The position numbers were made by a program, and so were the translations under genes. Positions 12,335 through 25,924 of a stretch of DNA of 64,000 bases are shown here, piece after piece (the stretch's first letter is position 1; every line of letters begins with the position of its first letter). Under the pieces are notes generated by a model, which saw only the letters and a program-made list of their open reading frames with translations, did not search any database and was not told the DNA's origin. The stretch lies in assembly GCA_030674155.1 (NCBI GenBank), contig CM060326.1:36732097-36796096 (forward strand), in the 5' to 3' direction. This stretch comes from Stramonita haemastoma. Taxonomy: Eukaryota; Mollusca; Gastropoda; Neogastropoda; Muricidae.

Positions 12335-12600
12335 TCCGTTAGTGTTGACGATGACCTCCAAAACATCAGAGGAGGCAACTGCTCTTTCGGAAATTGTGCA
12401 GTAATTTGATTATAGAGGAAATACATTGCCAACAATATTACCCTTACTCTCTCAGTCAAGTGGGCATAAGGACAGTCAGCGTTGGAGATGTTCTCCAAAG
12501 GCCAACTACTCCCCAGGGCTGCAGCACCTAAGGACTGTGCAAGTCAAGCCTCCAAGTCAGAGAGTCATTGTCAGTCACGTAAGTCATCAGTCACCAGTCA
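12335..12600 (-). repeat. Gamma-family repeat, copy 1
   Basis: Shares with 39238-39490 and 55453-55690 the blocks GACGAT(G/A)ACCTCCAAAACA, GGGCATAAGGACAGT and GTTGGAGATG. The shared order in all three copies marks an interspersed repeat of about 260 bases. The reverse-complement orientation places it downstream of the minus-strand alpha copy at 12640-12815, so the two may be one composite element. Confidence 0.6.
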
Positions 12601-12639
12601 CACAGGTATGGAGATCAGGTAAAAGAAGAGGGAAGGTAG

Positions 12640-12815
12640 GGCATCCACGTTGAAAGGCCATCTCCAGTGGGTAACCAGCCCGTTAGCATCCAATTATGTG
12701 GAAAACAACAGCGTGAAGGTTAACCATCCGTGGACAGCCTCTAGCCACGCTGATGGCAGAGGAACAATACCCCTGCCCAGGAAGGCATGAAGACAAGCTA
12801 TCCTGCTGGACAGCT
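12640..12815 (-). repeat. Alpha-family repeat core, minus strand
   Basis: The reverse complement reads CTCTGCCATCAGCGTGG, CTGTCCACGGATGGTTAACC, then GTTACCCACTGGAGATGGCC. This is the same block order as the plus-strand alpha copies (the CCTGCCATCA, GTCCACGGACGATTAGACC and CTACCCA(C/T)TGGAG(G/A)CAGCC blocks). It is the only alpha copy on this strand that I found. Confidence 0.55.
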
Positions 12816-12972
12816 CATCCGGGTGGAACCGTTTCTATGGCGGGTAGCTAGAGACGGATGATTTTACAGTTGTTATCCTGGTTAGAAACTCTGCACTCGG
12901 TAAGAATGGGAATTAAAGTGGAGATAGAGCAATTATATTGTGCTGTTACAATAAAAAAGAAAAGAAAAAACA

Positions 12973-13170
12973 GAAGAAGAAGAAGAAGAAGAAGAAGAAG
13001 AAGAAGAAGAAGAAGAAGAGAAGAAGAAGAAGAAGAAGATTGCGAAGAAGAAGAATTGCGAAGAAGAAGAATTGCGAAGAAGAAGAATTGCAAAGAAGAG
13101 AAGAAGAAGAAGAAGAAGAAGAAGAAAGAAGAAGAAGAAGAAGAAGAATTGCGAAGAAGAAGAAGAAGAA
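12973..13170. repeat. (GAA)n trinucleotide array with GAATTGCG interruptions
   Basis: AAGAAG repeats are interrupted four times by GAATTGC(G/A)AAG units, so a higher-order variant has itself been duplicated. Frames through it encode poly-Lys/Arg/Glu and are not genes. Confidence 0.95.
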
Positions 13171-13189
13171 GCTATGAAAGGTTCTAACA

Positions 13190-13700
13190 ATTCTGTCACA
13201 GGAAAAAATCGCGCTGTATACTCTGACCTCATGTTTATTGTCACAATATGCTCCCCCTCCCACAATAAAAACAATAAGAAAAAGATAAGAGATGTAAAAA
13301 AATGAAAGCCCAAACTTAACAAAATACAAGTACAGCTTCCATACCATTTAACGCTTACAACTATCTAGTACATACAGGGACATTCATGAATGGCAAGAAA
13401 GATGCAAGTGGAAAGGAAAATGGAGAATGTAGAAAAGTGTCCTGGGGACAGATATACACACCAAGGTGAGATGTGGCAACGTAAAGGGAAAACTCAAGAC
13501 GTTGTAAAGCCAAAGGAAAGGCGAAGAAGACGACAAAATCTCCATGTCTGGTGCCTGCACTTAACATGCATGCTATCTGCATTTGCTAGCAGACCACAAG
13601 TAGGATAACAGTTACCAACCACAGAGATTGGTTTCTGTCCCCAGTCAGCTCTGTTTCTTTTAAAACTGCAAATTACCAGCATGAAGGTTGTCGTTTAGAA
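13190..13700. other. No gene seen
   Basis: Moderately complex sequence with short frames only. No splice-compatible exon, RNA gene or recognised repeat was found. Confidence 0.5.
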
Positions 13701-13706
13701 AGTAGG

Positions 13707-13711
13707 TGTGT

Positions 13712-13782
<71 letters not shown>

Positions 13783-13826
13783 GTGTGTATGTGTGTGTGT
13801 GTGAGTGAGTGTTTGTGTGCCTCTGT

Positions 13827-13863
<37 letters not shown>

Positions 13864-13912
13864 GTGTGTGTGGTGTGTGTGTGTGTTGTGTGTGTGTGTG
13901 TGTGTGTGTGTT
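13707..13912. repeat. (TG)n array with TATG, GAGT and GGTG interruptions
   Basis: About 200 bases of TG repeats with scattered variants. Confidence 0.97.
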
Positions 13913-14955
13913 GAAGCAAAAACTTGCATACGCACTCACACATATATATCGGCATTTGAGCCTCTTTCTGCATCTTTTTTTTCCTGACAAAAGAGAAACC
14001 TTTTCGATACTCAATATATACGGAGTTATCGACATTTTCCTGTGACTCATCGTGTAAGTCTGACAGCCGAAAAAAAATGGATTGAAATGGAACACCACAA
14101 TTGGCATTCTTCATCATCCTAGACACCTGCAACACCTACGCGTTTTTTTTTCTTTTTGTGTGTATTTTCTTTTTGATTTATTCTTCACCTTTTCTGTGTT
14201 TGACCTACTTTTATGCTAGTTAGCAGAAAAGGGAAAAAACACTCAATATATTCATTGTGTATATATATTATTTATCATTATGTATTTACATTGATGCGCC
14301 CACATAAAGCCTTTTTTTTTCTTATTCTCTTCACAGTCTCACACCTCCCAATCTATGTTATGCTTATTTACACACCCACCAACACCATCACCATCGCTAT
14401 CATCGTCACTTTTACCATCATCTCCATCAAAACACAATGGTCACTACCAGAAAAGGTAATCCCATTTTATCTAGATAATAATGATAATAATAGTATATAT
14501 AAATTGCATCGCGCTAAATCTTGTAAAGCGAACAAATCTATGTTGCATTTATAACATAGATAGAGTGATCAGATAAAGGGAAGAGGAGAGGCCTTTTAAT
14601 ACACTCTTACTGCATGGTCATCTCCAGGAAGTGACCCTTTGGCTGTGGATGGTGTATAAACTGGCAGTGTAAAGTCTACTCAACAGTCAGCAATTATCGG
14701 TCAAGCAAACAGTTATGGACAATAGCTTTGGTATGGTCAGCATATACAGCAGGATAACCCGGTAGATTGCTAATCCAGAGAAAATCCTTTTTATGTCCGG
14801 TAGTAAGATATATTATATTAATGATGCATTTAACTAGCCCTGCCTGGAGCCCCTGCAGGTTCTACTAAAGACAAAGTGTCATTTATGCAAAGATGCAAAG
14901 GATTCAATAAGTACAAAAAAGGATAATAGACGCAGAGTTCATGCAAAAGATAGGA
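13913..14955. other. AT-rich intergenic stretch, no gene seen
   Basis: Low GC, with short (CCATCA)-type repeats at 14380-14430. No frame longer than about 110 codons and no recognisable domain. Confidence 0.5.
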
Positions 14956-14956
14956 T

Positions 14957-15214
<258 letters not shown>

Positions 15215-15217
<3 letters not shown>

Positions 15218-15460
15218 GTTGGGCTAAAACGGGGGCAGAGACTAAAACGTTTCAGAGGATAATGGGAGGAGGGCAGGCAGGCAGGCACTTAGAGGCTGTG
15301 CCCTCACACCTAACAGCAGCCGCTATGGCGTGCTGAGGTCTGCTGCTGTAAAGGAGGCTGTCCATCTCTCCCTGTCAACAGCCTCCGTTCCCAAGATAGC
15401 CTGCAGACTATCACCAGCCCTGAATATCCATTGAAGTGTTGTGGCCAGTTACTGAATGCA
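15215..15460 (+). repeat. Eta-family repeat, copy 1
   Basis: The first ~165 bases are nearly identical to 22655-22820 (GTTGGGCTA(A/C)AACGGGGGCA through CTCCCTGTCAACA). The next ~80 bases continue with lower identity up to the GTTGTGGCCAG / CTGTGGTTAG block. Both copies are preceded by a CA microsatellite. I do not recognise the family. Confidence 0.7.
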
Positions 15461-15549
15461 TTGAACACGCTCGTGCATGCTCGCATACAAACATTCAGCA
15501 GCTTTGCACTGGCGTTTGCCTCACATTGACATGGGGCACACGTGCTCAC

Positions 15550-15750
15550 ACTAAACACACACACACATACAGACACACACATAAACACACAAAAACACGA
15601 GCGCACGCACATACACAATCACACACACAGACACACACACACAAACACACGCACATACACAATCACACACACAGACACACACACAAAACAACACCAACAC
15701 ACACACAAACAACACACACACACACACTCACAAACAACACACACACACAC

Positions 15751-15804
<54 letters not shown>

Positions 15805-15900
15805 AGCACACACACAAACACAAAACACACGCACCACACACACAAAACACACAACAACACACCACGCAACGCACAACACAACACACACACAGACACACAC

Positions 15901-15952
<52 letters not shown>

Positions 15953-16056
15953 ACACGCACAACACACAACACACACACACACACACACACACCACAGCAC
16001 ACACACACACACATCACACACACAACAACACACACACACACACCACACACACACAC

Positions 16057-16095
<39 letters not shown>
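15550..16095. repeat. (CA)n-rich array of about 540 bases
   Basis: CA repeats with AACA, CGCA and GACA variants. Very long His/Thr and Cys/Val frames on both strands arise from this alone. Confidence 0.97.
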
Positions 16096-16097
<2 letters not shown>

Positions 16098-16099
16098 CA

Positions 16100-16790
16100 G
16101 TGTAAAAGTTCTTGTGTAGCTGCATATGGAAGACCTCACAAATTTTAGTTCCTTTTGAATTTGATATTTTCATGCCATGGCCGATCACCTCCCTCATGTC
16201 ATTATCAATTTGTTCCTAAGCTGCACTGGCTGCATGCACTTGATAGAAAAAAAACATTTTGAGCCCCAATTTCAAAACTATTGGAAACGAAAACATGCAG
16301 TGGAGATGAAATGTCACAAAACAAGACGGCAAACTTCCCATTCCAATAGTTCTGAAAGTGCAGGAGGGCGAATGGTTTGAATCATGACAGCGCTGGTTGG
16401 ATCAGATGTGCGGCCATTACCGTCTCTTCATCACTTTTCATGCAGTCCTGCCAATGCCTATTTCCATTCATACACACACACATATACGTGGATAAAATCT
16501 GTTATTCTGACCTACATACTCAAAATTCACATTGAGAATTCAGTGACTGAGAAAACCCCCAAAGACAATACAAAAAAAACAGGGAAACAATGATATCAAA
16601 ATCAGTGACAGCATCATAAATATTCCGAAAACCCTCACAAAACAACACACCAGCCCACTGAGTGGTGTGGCTGGACAGACGTCTGTTATGAAGATGTGTT
16701 TCAAAAAATAATATTTTGGTATTGTAGATTACGTTCATTTCTCAGTATGCCGCCACTTATGCATAAAGCATTTGAGGACAGAAGCTGCAA
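16100..16790. other. No gene seen
   Basis: Ordinary AT-rich sequence with no recognisable coding, RNA or repeat signal. Confidence 0.45.
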
Positions 16791-17050
16791 AGTCGCCTGT
16801 GTGTTCCTGACAACACACTGCCATTAACACACACTGCTATTCTTCAGCCCAGCAGAACATCCTTCTGAGCATGGCTACCGTTAAAGCGTTAACAGAGTTA
16901 TGCATGCTCTGCGCTTTTAAAACAGATGTTCAGAAACAGCTGGAGGAGTTATTTCAGGCTGTGTGGGGGCCTCTGTTTGCTGAAGATGCATATTGTATAA
17001 AGACAGCTTCTAGGAACTGGAACTGTATTTATTAGCACAAATCAATGGGA
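16790..17050 (+). repeat. Epsilon-family diverged repeat, copy 2
   Basis: Aligns with 11840-12060 (shared AACAGCTGGAGG and flanking blocks) and likewise runs into a (TG)n array. Confidence 0.45.
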
Positions 17051-17056
17051 ATTAGT

Positions 17057-17076
17057 GTGAGTGTGTGTGTGTGTGT

Positions 17077-17131
<55 letters not shown>

Positions 17132-17253
17132 TGTGCGTGCCCGTGTGTGTGTATGTGTATATGTGTGTGTGTGGTGTGTGTGTGTTGTGTTGTGTATGTG
17201 TGAGTGTACATGTGTGCGTGCTTGCGGCTGCGCGCGTGCGTGTGTGTGTGTAT

Positions 17254-17308
<55 letters not shown>

Positions 17309-17370
17309 TGAGTGTGAGTGTGTGTGTGTGTTGGGGGTATGTGTGGTTTGTGTGCGTGTATATGTGTGTA
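17057..17370. repeat. (TG)n array
   Basis: TG repeats with GGTG, TGCG and TATG interruptions over about 300 bases. Confidence 0.97.
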
Positions 17371-17387
17371 TGATCAAACATGCTTGA

Positions 17388-17759
<372 letters not shown>

Positions 17760-17879
17760 TACAACGTTTAAAAATGGAGCATAGAAAGAAGAGTACCCTT
17801 TTTCCTGCAAAATATAGTTCACGCACAGCACAAGCACAGCCAGATACCATAATTATTTGATGGCTAACCTGATTAACAC

Positions 17880-18275
17880 AAAAATGCTTGAAGGTTACGC
17901 TGACGTAGAAGTTAATTGTTTATTTCTATCGAGAATACCAGAAAAAGCCATGCAAACTTTGTTCACAAAATCGAATCTTAGAGTCAGCCTCTGAGATAGC
18001 TTAAACAATAAAATAACAGAGAAAGAAACACACATGCATAATTATCCACGATTACATCATCGCACCCGAGAAGTGATAATGTATGCATAAAACAAAAGCA
18101 TTTCTCATGTTGAAACAACATAACATCCAAATTCCATTTTAAAACACAATTTGGGGCTAACTTTAGAAGCGGCATTGATTAAAAACGCAGTTCGAACGTT
18201 GTGCTTTAGTGCCTATGTCTTTCGGTCTGATTTCCTTGCGGTGGTTGAATGGCTGGTTGTTGTCATGTGTAACAG
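17880..18275 (+). repeat. Theta-family repeat, copy 1
   Basis: Aligns with 23640-24110: AAGTTAATTGTTTA, TTCACAAAAT(C/T)GAAT, ACAGAGAAAGAAACACA, ATGCATAAAACAAAAGCA and GGCTGGT(T/C)GTTG occur in the same order. In the other copy a CA array has grown inside it. Not a known family to me. Confidence 0.6.
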
Positions 18276-18289
18276 CCTCTTCTTCTCTC

Positions 18290-18680
18290 TATCCTCTCTT
18301 CTTCCTCTTGTTGTTGTTGTTGTTCTTCTTCTTCTTCTCCTTCTTCTTCTCCTTCTTCTTCTCCTTCTTCTTCTTCTTCTTCTTCTTCTTCTTCTCTTCT
18401 CCTTCTCTTCTTCTTCTTCTTCTTCTTCTCTCCTCCTCCTCCTCTTCTTATTTTACCTCCCTTCTTTCTACCTTCCATTTTCTCCCTTCTTTCTATTTCT
18501 ACTTCCACTTCTGTTATTTGTTTTCTATTTTTCTCTGTCTTTTCTTACACTTCCCCTTTGTTTTTCATACTTCTTCCCTTTCCGATGTGTTCTCCTCCTC
18601 CTTGTATTCATTCTTCTCTTCTTCATTGTTGCTTTCTTCCCTCTTGCCCATCTTGTTTTTCTTTTTTTGGGTGTGTTTTT
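18290..18680. repeat. (CTT)n array in a pyrimidine-rich tract
   Basis: TTG repeats at 18309-18325, then CTT repeats to about 18450, followed by diffuse T/C-rich sequence. Frames of 200 codons here are poly-Leu/Ser/Phe artefacts. Confidence 0.9.
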
Positions 18681-18871
18681 CATATATTATATCAACAATC
18701 AGTGGTTCAACATTGATCAATATGTTTTTTTACAACCTGTTCCCAAGCAGTGATAGGCTTCCCCACATAACGTGTGAAAAGAATCACCAGTACCTTGCTG
18801 TCTGTCTCTCCAAGAAACCTGTCCACCTAAACGGACCATCGACCTGGGCAGCATGTTTGTCATGACCTGAC

Positions 18872-19000
18872 AAAGAGTAGGCCATTGTGTGCTGGTGGGA
18901 ACAGATGACAATATTTACACAACTGCATACACACGGGGACTGGATGAAAAAGCACATGAGTGCTTATCCCATTATCCACGATATAAAAGAATGAAAAACA
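18872..19000 (+). mobile_element. 5'-truncated tRNA-derived SINE
   Basis: Matches the 3' half of the SINE at 63362-63700: AGAGTAGGCCAT(T/C)GTGTGC, GGTGGGAACAGATGAC, CATACACACGGGGACTGGAT and CGATATAAAAGAAT. The tRNA-like head is missing, as expected from incomplete reverse transcription. A (AACA)n tail follows. Confidence 0.75.
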
Positions 19001-19194
19001 AACAAACAAACAAAGAAATGCTTCTCACCAGAATCACATTAGCCAACAAGCAGGAGAGCAAGAAGTCATCATATGAGGAGAATTAGAAACCTGTATTGTG
19101 CACTTTGTAAAATGCTTTCTTTCTGCATGTGTATTTGGTCAGAAGAGTGTTTGCATCATCTGCAGTTAATCGATCCCTTTTTCCCCCCTCACCA

Positions 19195-19505
19195 GCGTGT
19201 TTTTTGTGGCCTCCACAGCAACACTATTGTCCTGCCACCATCAACCTGGGCTCGTTATGATCCACGAACGATTAGACCCCACACTGCTGCTTTTACACAT
19301 CGTCTGCTGCCAAAAGGCTACCCACTGGAGGCAGCCTTCCCAAAGGGGGGCACAAACAATGCCTCTTCTCTTCTGCCTCTACCTCATCACCCGGAATAGC
19401 TGGCGGGGGATCAGTGACTGTTATGGACAGACAGGGATTATGGGGATGAGAAAGTGGTGATGGTCATGTGGGCGTGATGGTGAAGACTATAGCATTTGGT
19501 GGAAA
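19195..19505 (+). repeat. Alpha-family repeat
   Basis: Strong match to 24940-25260 (CTATTGTCCTGCCACCATCA, ACGATTAGACC, TCGTCTGCTGCCAAA, CTACCCA(C/T)TGGAG(G/A)CAGCC). The 3' end is rich in GATGGTG and continues into (TG)n. Confidence 0.75.
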
Positions 19506-19506
19506 G

Positions 19507-19700
19507 GTGTGTGTGTGTCTGTGTGTGTGTGTGTATGTGTGTGTGTGTATGTGTGTATGTGTGCGTGTGAGTGTGTGTGTGTGCGTGCGTGTGTGTGTGT
19601 GTGTGTGTATGTGTGTGTGTGCATTTGTGTGTGTGTATTTGTATATGTATGTGTGTATGTGGTGTGTGTGGTGTGTATGTTGGTGATTGTGTGTTGGTAA
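19507..19700. repeat. (TG)n array
   Basis: TG repeats with TATG, TGCG and TTTG variants directly after the alpha repeat. Confidence 0.96.
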
Positions 19701-19739
19701 TTGTCTGTGTGAAGGCATGCGTACATTCGTGTGTACATG

Positions 19740-20720
19740 TGTACATTCAATTAGCAGGGATAGATGCTATAGAATATGATTTTCTTGGCATAAAAACAAG
19801 AAAGTAGATGAAACAAGAAAATTAAGGTGTATTTATTTTCACTTCACCTCAGCTATGGTTAAAGTGGGCAAAAAAATGTAAAAAAAAAAAAAATAAAAAA
19901 ATAATGAACTAATATTCACAAAGTCCATAACATCTCTAGACTCTACCTCTAAGTTGTGATCACGGCATCAGTAAAAAAAGAAAAAAAAGAAAGGAAAAAC
20001 TGTCAATTTAAAAAGAAAGAGAAAGCAAAAGAAATATAAACAAGAAAGAAAGCAAATGCAAAGAAAACATACTGCCTGCTGAATATGCATTCGATAATCA
20101 CGTTTGCCTGGTGGGTTTCTTATTTCATTTTGAAATTTCACCTGCCACCTTTATCCCATCCCCTTCCCTATAATGAATCACAAACAAATGTGGACCAGCA
20201 AGTACACACTCATTACGGCATATTGTTCATCCTGCAGAAAGGTCTCTTACTGAAGAGAGAGAAAATGATGGTCAGATGTAAACAAAAATGGCCATAAATT
20301 GGTTGCAGGTGTAAGAAAGATGTACATATTACCAGTCTTCATAAATCCGTATGCATTTTGGCGACACAGTCGATATGTAATCCTCCGCAAAAATAACACA
20401 AGCAGATCTAAGGTTATTGATATCCCGCTATTTTACAATACTGATGTAGTTATCAAATACCTCTCACACTTTTTAAAACACCATCTTTGTTTCATCCTAT
20501 CATTCATATAGCTATAGTAAGCAGTGGGTGATCTAAAGAGAGAAAGAAAATATTGTCTTGACGAACAATCGATAACAAATAAGACAATGTACTGTTTCTG
20601 GGCTGTTCTATATTTGTTATTTGTTCTAGAATACAGTAGTCTGATACAAAGTTTGTAATGGCCCATGCTCACGAATAGCAGCCTGACAAAAATACCTTTC
20701 AGATAAAAAATAATCCCCAC
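19740..20720. other. AT-rich intergenic stretch, no gene seen
   Basis: Poly-A-rich segments at 19870-20070 and otherwise unremarkable AT-rich sequence. No frame has a recognisable domain. Confidence 0.5.
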
Positions 20721-20762
20721 ACGAGTGCTTGTTCCATAATCCTCGATATAAAAGAATAAATA
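20717..20762 (+). mobile_element. SINE 3'-end fragment
   Basis: GAGTGCTTGTTCCATAATCC followed by TCGATATAAAAGAATAAATA matches the last ~45 bases of the SINE at 63362-63700. Only the extreme 3' end is left, with an A-rich tail. Confidence 0.6.
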
Positions 20763-20843
20763 AAAAAAAATACATAAACACACACACACCAATCACAAAA
20801 AATAGGGGAAAAAAGAAAGAAAATGGCTGGCCAGACACAAAGA

Positions 20844-21002
<159 letters not shown>

Positions 21003-21297
21003 TTGTAACCGTGGGGGCAACCCAGAAGACTTGACAACCAGTTGCCTCCATTCCACTCTCTGTTCTGTTTTTCTCAAAACTTTTTTGAGTTCTAGGCCTG
21101 TCCATTTGCTGGGGGGATAACACCAGCGAATGGACAGACACAAAAATATCCACAGAAAAGAGAGAGAGATAGAGAGGGAGAGTAAGAGAAAGAGACATAG
21201 AGAGACAGAAAGACAGAGAGAGACAGACACACAGACAGACAGATAGAGAGACAGAGACAGACAAACAGAGAGAGATAGAAGGAAAGAGTGATTGATT

Positions 21298-21665
21298 TTT
21301 CCTGTCAATAATGAAGGCTGTGTTATTGATCTGTCTCCGCTTTTACACCCTGTCTTCAATCAGAGCTTCTTCACCTGGCTAATTAAAAAACCATCAATAC
21401 CTAACGACCTGCCAAAGAAAACTTTCTCCCGGAGTGGCCATCTACCTAGCTGTATCCTGTCTTTCATGACCCGCTAAAGAAGCTCTTTCTCTCCAATCAG
21501 CCAACTAGCAGGACACCGTGTCTTCTGAGCCATCCAAGGCAATGCTATTGTTCCCCCACCATCAATGTAGACAGGTGATTATCCATGGACAATCAGACAT
21601 CAAGCTGTGTTTATATCACTCACACTCTTTTGCTCAAAGGCGAGGAAACCCCATAGTGTGTCACT
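21298..21665 (+). repeat. Alpha-family repeat, 5' and core part
   Basis: Contains the family order: GTCAATAATGAAGG start, CACCTGGCTAATTAAAAAAC, CATCAATACCTAACGACCTG, two AAAG(A)AAGC(T)-type subunits, then GATTATCCATGGACAATCAG. It lacks the 3' GATGGTG part, which appears at 22085-22285. Confidence 0.6.
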
Positions 21666-22084
21666 TGTGATGTGCGGGTAGCCATCAAGCTTCTACGGAG
21701 TGTCAAGATGTACAGGGTATTAGGCAAAAGCATTTTACTGTTGACTCCCAAAAGATCCTTCATCGCGATGTTCCACCGGATACAATTTTTATTTCCAAAG
21801 ACACGGTTGTTTTAAGGAATCTGGTTTGGCTTTTTAAATTTATGTGTGGTTGGTGAGGTTTTTCTACTTTGGGGTGCCCGTCCTGGGCTGACCCTTTTGT
21901 TGAACTCTATGGTAGACCAGGGCATTGATAGAAAGAAAGTCAGCTTTTTTATTATGTATGTAGCTGCACAGTTTTATTCTGAGATTTAAAATATTGAAGA
22001 GGTGATATCACCTATATGGCCTGTGTGGGCGGTGCGGCTATAAACAACAAGATTGGATTGGAAGCTAGTGCTTTACCCGCTGAG
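21666..22084. other. Unclassified sequence splitting an alpha repeat
   Basis: About 420 bases without recognised repeat or coding content, lying between an alpha core and an alpha tail. It may be an insertion into one alpha copy, but I see no duplicated target or terminal repeats. Confidence 0.35.
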
Positions 22085-22285
22085 TGTTTGCCAGAGTGCT
22101 ACCCACTAAAGATGGCTCTCCAATAAGGATCTGCTAACTGTACTCTGTCTGTTCTCATCATGTATGACAACAATCTCAAAGCCTGGCAAGGATGTGGGTA
22201 CCTCTCACATGCAGTTATGCTGATGGTTTAAAAGAATTGATGGCCAAAGCGGTGGAGGTGATGTGGATATGATTATAAGAAAATG
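22085..22285 (+). repeat. Alpha-family repeat, 3' part
   Basis: GCTACCCACTAAAGATGGCT, AGCCTGGCAAGGA and the GATGGTTT...GGTGGAGGTGATG tail correspond to the 3' third of alpha copies such as 25060-25260. Confidence 0.5.
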
Positions 22286-22654
22286 TGTGTGATTGTTTGA
22301 GTGTGTGCGTGCGAGCGTGCGTGTGTCTATGTGTATGGGTGTGTGCGGCCGTACTTTTCTTGCTTCTTGAACGCATACGCACTCACGTACACGCGCACCG
22401 TATACACTCACACACACATGCACACACACACACATGCACTACACACACACACCACACTCAGAAACACACAAGCACACACACAGAGAAACACACACACACA
22501 CAGAAACACACACACACACAAACACACACACACAACAAACACACACACATCATGCACACACACACAAACACACACACACACACACCACACACACACACAA
22601 CACACACACACACACACACAAACAACCCCCCTCCCCACCCCCACCCCCCCACAC
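22286..22654. repeat. TG-rich then (CA)n array
   Basis: TG/TGCG sequence to 22340, a short unique piece, then CA repeats with CAAA and CAGA variants at 22397-22622, and C-rich sequence to 22652. Confidence 0.95.
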
Positions 22655-22900
22655 AGAGTTGGGCTACAACGGGGGCAGAGACTAAAACGTTTCAGAGGAT
22701 AATGGGAGGAGGGCAGGCAGGCAGGCACTTAGAGGCTGTGCCCTCACACCTAACAGCAGCCGCTAGGGCGTGCTGAGGTCTGCTGCTGTAAAGGAGGCTG
22801 TCCATCTCTCCCTGTCAACACTTTCCATGCCCCACACGACTTGATGTCTATTTTGCAAGCCCTGGGTATAAATTTGAGTGCTGTGGTTAGTCATGTAAAA
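22655..22900 (+). repeat. Eta-family repeat, copy 2
   Basis: Nearly identical to 15215-15380, differing at a few bases, with weaker continuation to about 22900. Again preceded by a CA array. Confidence 0.7.
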
Positions 22901-22959
22901 AAGACACTCACAACTGCACACAACAACCCACCACACACTATGTGCAGAGAATGTTTACT

Positions 22960-23130
22960 TGTACACACACACACACATTACGTAATACATGCGCGCACAC
23001 ACACTCATACAATCAGGCATACACACATTCACATACACACACATACACACACACACATACTGATGTATAATATTTCTATTATTTCAACGTGTAAAGAGAA
23101 CCTAACGTATATTGAGCACGCACTGTAGGA

Positions 23131-23217
<87 letters not shown>

Positions 23218-23395
23218 CAATATGTGTTTATGCGTTTGTGTATGTGTGTGTGTTTTTGTGTGTGTGATCTCATGGTAGAAGTGAAGGTGGTGTGTGTGTA
23301 TCTGTGTGTGTCTGTGTGTGCACGCGCGTGCGTATGTGTATGTGAATGTGTGCATACGTGCGTGAATGTGTGTATGCATGTGCGTGTGTGTCCAT
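22960..23395. repeat. (CA)n then (TG)n arrays
   Basis: CA repeats with variants (22960-23060), a short unique piece, then TG repeats 23131-23215 and TG/TGCG variants to 23393. The two opposite-phase arrays could pair as a hairpin, which may be incidental. Confidence 0.93.
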
Positions 23396-23639
23396 TTTTA
23401 AGCACACTTGAACAATCAAACAAGAAGGAAAATAAAGAGGAGAAAAATGCACGAAATAACAAAGACATCGACACACATATCTACACAATCTTACAGAAAG
23501 ATTTCAAGTTTAAGAAAAACGGAATAAGATAAACAAGATTGTTTCTTCAAGAAAACAGTCTGCACGTCTAACACAAACACAGACACGGACAAAACTCGGC
23601 TGCTAATCTTGATCACAAAAACATTGTGCATGTAGCACA

Positions 23640-23799
23640 CAGATGGAAAAAAAAGTTAATTGTTTACTTTAATGCGGACAATGGGAAAAAAACGTACGCA
23701 AAAGTGTTCACAAAATTGAATTTTGGAGCGATCCCCTATGCTGGCTAATAATATTACAGAGAAAGAAACACATACATATACTCACAACGGCCGCGCGCG

Positions 23800-23866
<67 letters not shown>

Positions 23867-24110
23867 CTTATACAGAGAGAGAGAGCTACTCCAGTGTCTC
23901 AGAGAAGAGATAATCTATGCATAAAACAAAAGCAATTGTCGTTGTGAAATAACACCAAAATTCACTTTGCAATCCATTCCAGGCTTGATTTTAGCAGCAA
24001 CATTGATTTTAACACATTTTTCCATTATTTTGTCTTGATTGTTATTAAAATTTGGTTTAGTTCTGTGTGGGTAGCTGGGCGGCTGGTCGTTGCATCTTGA
24101 TAACAGTTGT
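23640..24110 (+). repeat. Theta-family repeat, copy 2, with internal (CA)n
   Basis: Homologous to 17880-18275. A CA array at 23800-23868 and a short GA run (23875-23884) interrupt the middle. The copies keep ATGCATAAAACAAAAGCA and the GGCTGGTCGTTG block. Confidence 0.6.
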
Positions 24111-24394
24111 AGTAATAATGAAAAAAATGTGCTTTCGATATTCTAATCCTTTTGTTTACAGCTTTAGCCTCATCAACAACAGAGGAGGGATCGGGGCTTG
24201 TAAATTTTCTAAACCTTAGATTGAAAACTGCATCATAGACTTGTCAAAACAGGGTGTGACATCAACACTGCGATCGTCACCGGTGTCAACATCCTGACCA
24301 TCCAAAAAAATCAAACTAAGACGGTCACCACGATGTGCGACAGTCATAATTATAAACAACACAAGTGCTAATCAAAGCTTTTTCTATAAAATGG

Positions 24395-24625
<231 letters not shown>

Positions 24626-24649
24626 GTCCTGTCCAAAAAAATAGGGTAT

Positions 24650-25265
24650 GTCTTTTAACCTTTACTTTCTACCCTTCTCTTCTCACTAATGGAAACAAGT
24701 CTCTCACAACAGAAACAAAAAGGAAACACCAATACCTGAAAACCCGCCACACACACACACACACACACACAACACACACACACACACACACACACAAAAT
24801 CCTTCCACACTTGATGATCCACCCACCCCACCCAAAGCAGCAGCATCCCATGCCTTTCCTGACCCCGCCTGAACAAACTGTCGTCTCTTCTGCACCACAT
24901 CAGCCAAGCTCAGTACCACCACCAGGGTATAGCCTGTCCTCTGTGCCCCCCACAGCAACGCTATTGTCCTGCCACCATCAACCTGGGCTCCTGATTATCC
25001 ACGGACGATTAGACCCGGCCCAGGCTGCTGCTTTTACACGTCGTCTGCTGCCAAAGGGCTACCCATTGGAGACAGCCTTCCGATCGGGACGCAGCCGACA
25101 ATGACTCGTTTCCTTTCTACCCTCGCCCCTCCCTACATAGCTGGCAAGGAATTCTTAGTGACTGTGATGTAGATGGTGATTATGGTGATTTGAAAGTGAT
25201 GATGATGTTCATGGAAAGTGTGGTGATGGTGAACAGTATTGTAGTAAGAAAGGAGTGGGGTGGGG
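24650..25265 (+). repeat. Alpha-family repeat with internal (CA)n
   Basis: The 5' part (CACCAATACCTGAAAACCCG) is split by a CA array at 24750-24797. The core from 24945 carries the diagnostic blocks, and the tail is GATGGTGATTATGGTGATTT. It ends in a G-rich run and (TG)n. Position 24902 is where contig 1 begins to match. Confidence 0.7.
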
Positions 25266-25299
25266 GGAGGGGGGTAGGGATTGATTTGTGTGCATTTGT

Positions 25300-25900
<601 letters not shown>

Positions 25901-25924
25901 TGTTCCTGTTTATAAGTAGTGTTG

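Noticed and set aside
15436..16197. Frames of 190-230 codons rich in His/Thr or Cys/Val
   Set aside because: They are translations of (CA)n/(TG)n in different frames and strands; no complex sequence supports a protein.
18151..18865. 200-218 codon hydrophobic frames suggesting a membrane protein
   Set aside because: Poly-Leu/Phe/Ser from a (CTT)n pyrimidine tract; apparent membrane segments are compositional.
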